Shown: one piece after another, positions 6,698 to 12,147 of the stretch
How positions within the stretch are numbered: the first letter of the stretch is position 1
How the letters are laid out: every line of letters begins with the position of its first letter
Assembly (NCBI GenBank): GCA_041650055.1
Contig: JBAZLV010000026.1
Location: 1 to 31,073, forward strand
Source of the DNA: JBAZLV01 sp041650055
GTDB lineage: Bacteria > Nitrospirota > UBA9217
DNA length: 31,073 nt
Direction: 5' to 3'
Notes under the pieces: model-generated
The model's database searches: none
What the model saw: the letters and a program-made list of their open reading frames with translations, nothing else
Told to the model about the DNA's origin: nothing
Position numbers and translations under genes: made by a program

Positions 6698-7474
6698 TCA
6701 GCTTCCAATCATTCCTTCGATCGGGCTGCTTGCTGTTGCGTAAAGCTTTTTCGGAATTCTTCCTGATTTATATGCCAGCCGTCCTGCAAGCACCCCATAT
6801 TTCATCGCTTCAGCCATTGCAATCGGATCCTTTGCTCCTGCAATCGCTGTATTTAAAAGAACCGCATCACATCCAAGCTCCATTGCCAGGGCAACATCGG
6901 ATGCTGTACCAACACCTGCATCCACAATAACCGGGACTTTTACTGTTTCGAGAATAATTTTAATATTATACGGATTGCGGATACCAAGACCGGAACCGAT
7001 CGGCGCTGCAAGCGGCATGACCGCCGGACAACCGAGCTCAACCAGCTTTTTTGCCATGATTGGATCGTCGCTGGTATACGGAAGCACAATCAAGCCTTCT
7101 TTAAGCAAAACCTTTGCAGCTTCGAGCGTTGCTTCATTATCAGGAAACAGTGTTTTCTCATCACCAATTACTTCCAGTTTAACAAGCTTGGTAATCCCTG
7201 CTTCAGCAGCAAGCATTGCAGTTCTGATTGCATCCTTTGCCGTATAGCAACCCGCGGTATTCGGAAGAATTTTATATTTCTTGGGATCAATGTAATCAAG
7301 CAGGTTCTCTTTGGTCTTGTCGATAATATTCACTCGCCGGACAGCCACCGTAACAACATCAGTTCCTGACACTTCGATCGCCTGCTTGGTCTGAGCAAAA
7401 TCCTTATATTTGCCGGTGCCAACCCACAGCCGTGAATTAAATTCAATACCTGAAATAACCAGTTTGTCATTCAT
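6698..7474 (-). CDS. thiG: Thiazole synthase
   Basis: 258 residues. ThiG forms the thiazole ring from deoxyxylulose phosphate, dehydroglycine and the ThiS thiocarboxylate. It starts with LVISGIEFNSRLWVGTGKYKD; the catalytic Lys region (LVKLEVIGD), VLPYTSDDPI, MPLAAPIGSGLG, VPVIVDAGVGTASDVA and the C-terminal GRIPKK are all as expected. The start has AGAGGAG eight bases upstream. It follows thiS, its sulfur donor, by 58 bases. No thiH, thiO or thiF is in this window, so the source of dehydroglycine and the ThiS adenylyltransferase must be encoded elsewhere. Confidence 0.97.
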   Translation of the reverse strand: MNDKLVISGIEFNSRLWVGTGKYKDFAQTKQAIEVSGTDVVTVAVRRVNIIDKTKENLLDYIDPKKYKILPNTAGCYTAKDAIRTAMLAAEAGITKLVKLEVIGDEKTLFPDNEATLEAAKVLLKEGLIVLPYTSDDPIMAKKLVELGCPAVMPLAAPIGSGLGIRNPYNIKIILETVKVPVIVDAGVGTASDVALAMELGCDAVLLNTAIAGAKDPIAMAEAMKYGVLAGRLAYKSGRIPKKLYATASSPIEGMIGS

Positions 7475-7532
7475 TGTTTTTCTCCTCTTTGCATTTCACT
7501 TCGAACTGAGAACTTTGAACTCAGAACTTAAC

Positions 7533-7733
7533 TTATCCTCCTGACATAAAACTCACAACCTCAAGGACATCTCCCTCTTGAATCATGGTAGTCCCATACC
7601 GATCTTTCTTCACAATATCAAGATTGCGCTCAACAGCCACACGCTGGTGTTGTATATTCAGAAACTCCAGGAGGCCGAGGACTGTCAATCCGTTTGGGAT
7701 CTGTTTTTTCTCGCCATTTAACGTGATATTCAT
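7533..7733 (-). CDS. thiS: Sulfur carrier protein ThiS
   Basis: 66 residues from the ATG at 7733 (MNITLNGEKKQIPNGLTVLG). The fold is ubiquitin-like, with RVAVERNLDIV in the middle and the essential C-terminal Gly-Gly (SFMSGG) that is adenylated and loaded with sulfur. The frame is open upstream to 7799, but that region overlaps the riboswitch terminator and is not conserved; ATG at 7748 is a second option. It is the first gene of the thiamin operon, about 50 bases after the leader terminator. Confidence 0.93.
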   Translation of the reverse strand: MNITLNGEKKQIPNGLTVLGLLEFLNIQHQRVAVERNLDIVKKDRYGTTMIQEGDVLEVVSFMSGG

Positions 7734-7785
7734 GCTTTTTCTATCCATGCTTATGCGAGCCAATTCGTGGCAAAAGTTTTTTCCA

Positions 7786-7813
7786 AAATAAAAAACCACG
7801 CTGGGCAGCGTGG
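7786..7813 (-). terminator. Rho-independent terminator in the thi leader
   Basis: CCACGCTG and CAGCGTGG (7796-7803 and 7806-7813) form a strong stem, followed on the minus strand by TTTTTTATTTT. It lies between the TPP aptamer and thiS, so it is the likely expression platform: TPP bound, transcription stops. Confidence 0.85.
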
Positions 7814-7833
7814 CTTGAAAGGTTCTCTTTTAA

Positions 7834-7924
7834 CTGTATCGCCTTCCCTCCGCCGGAACTACCCGGATCAGGTTCCAAGGGTCGTCTTTTCAATCAAGAC
7901 TCTCAGCCTCTCGGCTCCCCCAGC
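7834..7924 (-). promoter_or_regulatory. TPP riboswitch (THI box)
   Basis: Read on the minus strand, the leader contains the invariant parts of the thiamin pyrophosphate aptamer: GGCTGAGAG, the ACCCTTGGAACCTGATCCGG segment (here with GGAACCTGATCC), GTAGTTCCGGCG and the closing GGAGGGAAGG. It precedes thiS and its terminator and should turn the whole operon off when TPP is abundant. Confidence 0.95.
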
Positions 7925-7942
7925 TATGTTTGTATGATATGT

Positions 7943-7972
7943 ACAATACAGCAGGAGCATCAATAAAGTCAA
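7943..7972 (-). promoter_or_regulatory. Probable promoter of the thiamin operon
   Basis: On the minus strand TTGACT (7972-7967), 18 bases, then TATTGT (7948-7943). It lies about 20 bases upstream of the TPP aptamer, which is the expected place. The -10 box matches consensus in four of six bases. Confidence 0.5.
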
Positions 7973-7997
7973 TGGTTTTTTAAGGGAACAGTCAATG

Positions 7998-8297
7998 TTA
8001 AGTCTTAGCTACTCGTTCTTGCCATTTAAGTGGATCACATTTCAAATGCTGAATGGCCGTAATGAGAATTTCATCTTGTCGTATCTGATATAAAACGCCA
8101 TAAGGAAATCTATTCGATATACAGCGTCTTGATCGTTTTGAAAAAATGGGCCACGCGTTCGGAAATGAAGAAATTCGAGCGAGTGTGTTTTTTATTTCTA
8201 CTGCAAATTCATAACCGAGACCAGGAAGTTGTTTATTATAATAATCGATGGCCTCTGAAAATTCCTGCTCCGCACAAGAAATGAAACGGATATTCAT
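7998..8297 (-). CDS. ParE/RelE-family toxin
   Basis: 99 residues with the small alpha-beta fold of the ParE/RelE superfamily: an N-terminal strand (MNIRFISCAEQEFSEAIDYY), a helical hairpin (LGYEFAVEIKNTLARISSFP), then the strands GVLYQIRQDEILITAIQHLK. Members either cut ribosome-bound mRNA or poison gyrase; the sequence alone does not tell which. It overlaps the upstream antitoxin gene by four bases (ATGA), the usual order antitoxin then toxin. The full length suggests it is intact. Confidence 0.9.
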   Translation of the reverse strand: MNIRFISCAEQEFSEAIDYYNKQLPGLGYEFAVEIKNTLARISSFPNAWPIFSKRSRRCISNRFPYGVLYQIRQDEILITAIQHLKCDPLKWQERVAKT

Positions 8298-8518
8298 CTT
8301 TTGCTAATCCGTTCAAACACCGTTTTTGCAGAATCAGCGCAAATTTTTCCAGAGTCATATGCATCGATACGAGATTCAGACTCCTCTGCCCAATGTGCAT
8401 CAATTTTTTTATCGTATGCTTTATCAAAGCTATGGAAAAGTTTTTCTATCAGCTCTGCACGTTCGACAGGATCTAGGTTCAATGCTTGCTTAAGAAGTTC
8501 CTGTGCTGTCGTTGTCAT
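8294..8518 (-). CDS. Antitoxin of the addiction-module (TIGR02574/PF09720) family
   Basis: 74 residues: MTTTAQELLKQALNLDPVERAELIEKLFHSFD, the pattern of the short helical antitoxins paired with ParE/RelE toxins. The acidic middle (KIDAHWAEESESRIDAYDSG) is typical of the toxin-wrapping part. I chose ATG at 8518 because AGAGGTG lies nine bases upstream; GTG at 8530 would overlap that site. It should neutralise the toxin encoded next and may repress the pair's promoter. Confidence 0.9.
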   Translation of the reverse strand: MTTTAQELLKQALNLDPVERAELIEKLFHSFDKAYDKKIDAHWAEESESRIDAYDSGKICADSAKTVFERISKR

Positions 8519-8556
8519 AACTAGTTTCACCTCTTCTATTTATCTTTTTAATAATC

Positions 8557-8585
8557 ATGTTATCCTTGAATGATATTTATGTCAA
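8557..8585 (-). promoter_or_regulatory. Promoter of the toxin-antitoxin pair
   Basis: On the minus strand a perfect TTGACA (8585-8580), 17 bases, then TAACAT (8562-8557). It is about 40 bases upstream of the antitoxin start. Confidence 0.55.
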
Positions 8586-8621
8586 TATCGATTAACTCTT
8601 TACATTCTCTTGGAAACAAAT

Positions 8622-9230
8622 CTACAAATACTCCTCCGTCATTTCCTTCACTTCTTCCTCAGGCGGTGGTGAAAGAATTCGGGCGAGCTTTTTATCTCTA
8701 TGAGTTCGCTTTGCAAGTTCTCTGGTTTTTTCTCTTTCTTCTTCCGTCATAAGTTCAAATAGACTCACGACATCCTGATAGTCTTTATACGCTGTAGCTT
8801 GCAATTTCATAGCAACAAGGTATGGCTTGCTCAGCACGGGCAAGGGAACGTCATCAAGATGCACAGCCTGCTCCATGCCCTCCAGCTCCCATTTATAGCG
8901 GGCTATCAACAGATCGATTCTCAAGAACTCTTTTTGGTTGTCGATGATACGGATAAGGTCATGTTTGAAAGGATCGTCAGGGATTTTGCTGCCTTGCCTC
9001 AGCTCTGCTTCATACCTTTTAGAAAGATTTTTTTTCAGGATATCGAAAAATGCGGCAGTATTGGTGGTTTCAATAATATCGGAATAAACACAAAAATCAA
9101 GATCAAGAGTGGTTCGTTCAACACCGTGCGCGATTACGGCATATCCGCCGGTAAGAACAATAGTGACCTTAACGGGAAGTGCGTTCGTAATGTCTCGGAT
9201 TGTCTCTAAGGTATCTCGTATAGATCTCAT
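8622..9230 (-). CDS. Nucleotidyltransferase, AbiEii/AbiGii-like
   Basis: 202 residues. The nucleotidyltransferase signature is clear: IVLTGGYAVIAHGVERTTLDLDF has the GG and, further on, the D-x-D pair that binds metal. A third acidic position is likely in RIDLLIARYKWE, and a Lys-rich segment (LVAMKLQATAYKDYQDV) resembles the helix after the core of AbiEii-type toxins. Such proteins transfer nucleotides, in known cases to tRNA or to partner proteins. The C-terminus ends in an unusual PPPEEEVKEMTEE tail. The first 62 bases overlap the small gene upstream in another frame, which argues that the two are expressed as a unit. Confidence 0.85.
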   Translation of the reverse strand: MRSIRDTLETIRDITNALPVKVTIVLTGGYAVIAHGVERTTLDLDFCVYSDIIETTNTAAFFDILKKNLSKRYEAELRQGSKIPDDPFKHDLIRIIDNQKEFLRIDLLIARYKWELEGMEQAVHLDDVPLPVLSKPYLVAMKLQATAYKDYQDVVSLFELMTEEEREKTRELAKRTHRDKKLARILSPPPEEEVKEMTEEYL

Positions 9231-9360
9231 ATTCAGATAGCTTTTCTCCTCGTGCTTTTATAGCAATGATTTGGAACAAATAATCATGCATGGTTTCCAT
9301 ACGATCGAGTGGTGAGCGCTTAAGAAACTCTTTCCGTTCTTCTTCTTTTGCTATGTCCAT
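9169..9360 (-). CDS. Small hypothetical protein, partner of the nucleotidyltransferase
   Basis: 63 residues from ATG at 9360 (an in-frame ATG at 9372 is possible). It is charged and helical by appearance: MDIAKEEERKEFLKRSPLDR, then METMHDYLFQIIAIKARGEK and a C-terminal YEIYTRYLRDNPRHYERTSR. I do not recognise a family. Because it precedes an AbiEii-like nucleotidyltransferase gene and overlaps it by 62 bases, it is the natural candidate for its antitoxin or partner. The ribosome site is weak. Confidence 0.7.
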   Translation of the reverse strand: MDIAKEEERKEFLKRSPLDRMETMHDYLFQIIAIKARGEKLSEYEIYTRYLRDNPRHYERTSR

Positions 9361-9535
9361 TACAGATTTCATTAAATTAGACTATCAGATATAAGGCAAA
9401 TACTCAAGGCAATTTAAATGAAAACCATGTTTGCGCGGAGCGTGGAAAGCTTTTTAAATTCCTCGTCTTAAGAAGGGAAAAAAGACTTTAATTTTCTTTG
9501 CGTCCTTGGCGACTTTGCGCGAAACAGAGTTCAAT

Positions 9536-10132
9536 CTACCCATTCATCAGCTTTACCAAAACCTTGCCATCATCAAAATAATCAATAATGTTCAAAGCGC
9601 CAAATGACTGGTCAATGGTGAAGAGCCTCAGCAAATCCATCCCGAGTGCGTCCGCAAGGATAACGCGATTTACCCCGCCGTGCAGAAGCATTGCTATTTC
9701 CTGGTCTGGATGAGACGTGACAAGTTTTTCAAAGGCAGGAAGGATACGATTTGCCACATCGAGCAAACATTCTCCACCTGGCGGCCGGTAGTTGAGCAGA
9801 TCAGAACGCCATGCCGTATAATCCGTCGGGAATCGTTCATTGATTTCTTCGGCTGTGAGCCCTTCCCAGGCGCCCACGCTTCGTTCCCTCAATTCACGAA
9901 GCGGCTTGAAGGTAATTCCGATCCGGTTTGAAATAATCTCAGCTCCTTTCAAAGAACGGATCAAATCGCTCGAGTAAACAGCAGAAATGTTTTTTTCTGC
10001 CAGGAGATCAGCAAGCCGGTGCATCTGCGCCACACCGTTCTGGGTTATATCAATATCGATATGTCCATTGTAGCGCTTTTCACCGCCATTGATGACTTCT
10101 CCGTGGCGCATCAAATAAACTCTGGTAGGCAT
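9536..10132 (-). CDS. cobC: Alpha-ribazole phosphatase (histidine phosphatase family)
   Basis: 198 residues. The catalytic RHG motif is in VYLMRHGEV (His near residue 10). The acid/base region ERSVGAWEGLTAEEINERFP and the second His in LLHGGVNRVIL complete a histidine-phosphatase active site. In cobalamin synthesis CobC removes phosphate from alpha-ribazole phosphate or adenosylcobalamin phosphate. The assignment to CobC rather than a general phosphoglycerate-mutase-like phosphatase rests on its place three bases after a cobS-like gene. It is cytoplasmic. No other cobalamin genes are in view. Confidence 0.85.
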   Translation of the reverse strand: MPTRVYLMRHGEVINGGEKRYNGHIDIDITQNGVAQMHRLADLLAEKNISAVYSSDLIRSLKGAEIISNRIGITFKPLRELRERSVGAWEGLTAEEINERFPTDYTAWRSDLLNYRPPGGECLLDVANRILPAFEKLVTSHPDQEIAMLLHGGVNRVILADALGMDLLRLFTIDQSFGALNIIDYFDDGKVLVKLMNG

Positions 10133-10135
10133 ATA

Positions 10136-10900
10136 TTAATGTCCTGGCGCTAAAATAATGAATAATAAAAAAATCAACACTTCATTCGCTTCGCTGATTG
10201 CGCCCATTCCATCGTGAGTAACCATGCCGAGTTTTTTCACAAGGCAAAACCTGCTCATCAGCGTAAAAAGAATGACTCCGCCAATTAAGCCAAAAATGAG
10301 GAACAGCGCCCGCGGCTCCTCGCGCCAGATAACAAAGGCGGTAAGACTGATTGCTATCAAAGACGAATAGACAAGCCTGCTTGCCCTTAAATGTCCAACA
10401 AAAACCCGTCCTATTTCCTCCTCACGGCCATGAATGCCCTGATACGCTACAATTGTCTGGGACCATCGGGAAAGCATGGGCACGATGAGTAACGCTGCAA
10501 TTTTCTCACTGTTTACGAGACTATTCAGGCAAAGGTATTTAAGCAAAAGTGCAATTACGATTGCAAGAACTCCAAAGGAACCAAGGCTCCCCTCTTTCAC
10601 ATTTGCAGGTCTGATTTGCCTTGTTTTTCTTGCTATTCCTTCAAAAGTATTTGCCAGTCCTTCAATAGGAAGAGCACGGGTGAGGATCACAAAAAAAGTA
10701 ATAAGAAGAAAATTGCCGATGTGTTCCGGAAAAGCAAGCAGTCTAAATGCCTGGTCAACATAAATAAGAATAAGCCCGATTAGAAAACCGATCACAGGAA
10801 AATAGACCATGGATTTCTCAAAATCGGTCTCGGTCCTCTGCTTTTTATTCATTGAAACAATGGTAAGAGATTGGACCGCATTCATGAAATTTTTCGGCAT
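10136..10900 (-). CDS. cobS: Adenosylcobinamide-GDP ribazoletransferase (CobS), divergent
   Basis: 254 residues from the ATG at 10900, supported by AGGAG six bases upstream. It is an inner-membrane protein with about six hydrophobic segments. CobS joins adenosylcobinamide-GDP and alpha-ribazole in the last steps of B12 assembly. Family features are visible: SMVYFPVIGFLIG near the start, the segment RALPIEGLANTFEGI where the family usually has HxDGLADxxDG, then EGSLGSFGVLAIV and MVTHDGMGAISEANEV near the end. The acidic residues of the first motif are changed (D to E, D to N, D to E), so it is an outlier. It is followed by cobC. A terminator lies just upstream, between it and the tRNA gene. 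Confidence 0.8.
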   Translation of the reverse strand: MPKNFMNAVQSLTIVSMNKKQRTETDFEKSMVYFPVIGFLIGLILIYVDQAFRLLAFPEHIGNFLLITFFVILTRALPIEGLANTFEGIARKTRQIRPANVKEGSLGSFGVLAIVIALLLKYLCLNSLVNSEKIAALLIVPMLSRWSQTIVAYQGIHGREEEIGRVFVGHLRASRLVYSSLIAISLTAFVIWREEPRALFLIFGLIGGVILFTLMSRFCLVKKLGMVTHDGMGAISEANEVLIFLLFIILAPGH

Positions 10901-10925
10901 ATTTGTCTCCTCAGCCTTTCCATGC

Positions 10926-10954
10926 AAAAAACCCCGCCTGTTTTCAGGTGGGGT
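10926..10954 (-). terminator. Rho-independent terminator after tRNA-Gly
   Basis: On the minus strand ACCCCACCTG, loop AAAA, CAGGCGGGGT, then TTTTTT. The ten-pair stem has one G-U pair. It lies 33 bases after the tRNA and 26 bases before the cobS start, so it ends the tRNA transcript and may limit read-through into cobS. Confidence 0.85.
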
Positions 10955-10986
10955 CTGTTTATAAACAGTATCCATGGTCAAATAAT

Positions 10987-11062
10987 TGGAGCGGGCGACG
11001 GGGTTCGAACCCGCGACTCCAAGCTTGGGAAGCTTGTACTCTACCAGCTGAGCTACGCCCGC
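10987..11062 (-). tRNA. tRNA-Gly (anticodon CCC)
   Basis: On the minus strand a full cloverleaf: acceptor GCGGGCG/CGCCCGC, D arm GCTC...GAGT, anticodon stem CAAGC/GCTTG with loop TTCCCAA giving anticodon CCC, and T arm with GGTTCGAAC. The discriminator base is T and CCA is encoded. It decodes GGG. Confidence 0.96.
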
Positions 11063-11076
11063 TTTTAAGTGAAATT

Positions 11077-11105
11077 ATTATAACGACCGGTCAAAATGTT
11101 GTCAA
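11077..11105 (-). promoter_or_regulatory. Consensus promoter of the tRNA-Gly gene
   Basis: TTGACA (11105-11100), 17 bases, TATAAT (11082-11077): both boxes are perfect. The transcript would start about eight bases before the tRNA. The spacer holds the palindrome GACCGGTC (11084-11091). Confidence 0.85.
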
Positions 11106-11135
11106 TGAAAAACACTGCGACAAGTAACCAGGAGG

Positions 11136-11627
11136 CTATAAAAGTGCCTTGATTTTTTTTTCAATAACTTCTTCATGCCCGAATCCGGGAATCGGTTTTG
11201 AAGCGATTTTTCCTTCTTTATTAATTAGAACCACAGCCGGAATAGTGCGTATTCGATATTTTTCCATAACGTCACTATTTCCTTTGAGAACCGTATACGT
11301 AATTCCGTAATCTTTCATAAAAAGCCTGACCGTATCCCATTCGCCGTCATCAAGGGATATGGCCAGGATGACGAGACCCTTCTCTTTATACGTTCGATGC
11401 AAGTTCTCAAGAGCGGGCATAGCTGCACGGCAGGGAGGACACCAGGTCGCCCAAAAATCAACAAGAACGACCTTCCCCCGATAATCAGAAAGGGTTACCG
11501 TATTTCTTTTTATATCCTGCAAGGTAAAATTAAACGCTGTGTTTTCCTGCGAATCGCTTTTTACTGTACAACTCTGTGTGAACAGGAGGACAATAAAAAG
11601 TACCGCTATTCTGGCTACGATCATCAT
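11136..11627 (-). CDS. TlpA/ResA-like thiol-disulfide oxidoreductase lipoprotein
   Basis: 163 residues from the ATG at 11627, with AGAGAGAG about eight bases upstream; the frame is open further but unconserved. The signal peptide ends in a lipobox (FTQSC, Cys 20), so the protein is anchored facing the periplasm. The thioredoxin fold starts with FTLQDIKRNTVTLSDYRGK; the redox motif is WCPPC (Cys 63 and Cys 66) in LVDFWATWCPPCRAAMP; the cis-Pro lies in RIRTIPAVVLI. Such proteins reduce apocytochrome c or other exported thiols. It follows thioredoxin at 100 bases on the same strand and may share its transcript. Confidence 0.93.
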   Translation of the reverse strand: MMIVARIAVLFIVLLFTQSCTVKSDSQENTAFNFTLQDIKRNTVTLSDYRGKVVLVDFWATWCPPCRAAMPALENLHRTYKEKGLVILAISLDDGEWDTVRLFMKDYGITYTVLKGNSDVMEKYRIRTIPAVVLINKEGKIASKPIPGFGHEEVIEKKIKALL

Positions 11628-11668
11628 ACAAATTCTCTCTCTTGGTATCACTACGGATAGAAACCAGA

Positions 11669-11692
11669 ACTGCCCGCGTAAAAGCGGGCAGT
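11669..11692 (-). terminator. Hairpin between thioredoxin and the TlpA-like gene
   Basis: ACTGCCCGC and GCGGGCAGT form a perfect nine-pair stem with a six-base loop. The following bases on the minus strand (TCTGGTTTC) are poor in T, so it may be a partial terminator or a processing site that lowers expression of the downstream gene. Confidence 0.5.
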
Positions 11693-11726
11693 GCAGATGT
11701 GTACATCATGCTATTAAACGGATCTC

Positions 11727-12050
11727 TTATTTGGAGAGAAGCACATCCACCTTGGCCTTGATCTGCGTCTTTGGTACTGCACCAACCACCTGATCGACAA
11801 TCTGACCGTTTTTAAAAAACATAAGCGTCGGGATGCCCATGATCTTGTATTTTCCTGCAATGTCAGGATTTTCATCGGTGTTGAGTTTCCTGACCTTCAA
11901 TTTTCCTTCATATTCTTTCGATATTTCATCAACAATGGGAGCAACCATCCGGCAGGGGCCACACCATACAGCCCAAAAATCGACAAGAACCAGTTCCGTT
12001 GCCTTGAGTACTTCCTGTTCCCATGTTGCGCTTGTCACTGCTTCTGCCAT
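11727..12050 (-). CDS. trxA: Thioredoxin
   Basis: 107 residues of the standard cytoplasmic thioredoxin. The active site WCGPC (Cys 30 and Cys 33) sits in VLVDFWAVWCGPCRMVAPIV, the buried Asp in LVDFW is present, and the cis-Pro loop is MGIPTLMFF. It keeps cytoplasmic proteins reduced and is recycled by thioredoxin reductase, not seen here. The start has AGGAGG six bases upstream. Its promoter overlaps that of addB, transcribed the other way. Confidence 0.97.
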   Translation of the reverse strand: MAEAVTSATWEQEVLKATELVLVDFWAVWCGPCRMVAPIVDEISKEYEGKLKVRKLNTDENPDIAGKYKIMGIPTLMFFKNGQIVDQVVGAVPKTQIKAKVDVLLSK

Positions 12051-12090
12051 CTCATCCTCCTCACATTTTCATGCATAATTCAGTGAAAAA

Positions 12091-12119
12091 AGTATAGTCG
12101 ATGGACTTCTCATTGTCAA
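12091..12119 (-). promoter_or_regulatory. trxA promoter
   Basis: On the minus strand a perfect TTGACA (12119-12114), 17 bases, then TATACT (12096-12091), one base from consensus. The leader to trxA is about 30 bases. Its -35 box occupies nearly the same bases as the -35 of the addB promoter. Confidence 0.75.
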
Positions 12120-12141
12120 TACTTTTCACTTGTGGCATAAT
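12113..12141 (+). promoter_or_regulatory. addBA promoter
   Basis: TTGTCA (12113-12118), 17 bases, CATAAT (12136-12141), each one base from consensus. Transcription would begin near 12148, at the first usable addB ATG, so the mRNA may be leaderless or use a later start. Confidence 0.65.
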
Positions 12142-12147
12142 CAGATC

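Noticed and set aside
7834..7924. Cobalamin riboswitch linked to nearby cob genes
   Set aside because: The conserved bases are those of the TPP aptamer and the next gene is thiS.
10901..10981. Longer cobS start at 10981
   Set aside because: That stretch contains the tRNA terminator and the extra residues are not CobS-like.
11669..11692. Strong terminator that isolates the TlpA-like gene
   Set aside because: The stem is strong but there is no T run, so I list it only as a weak terminator.
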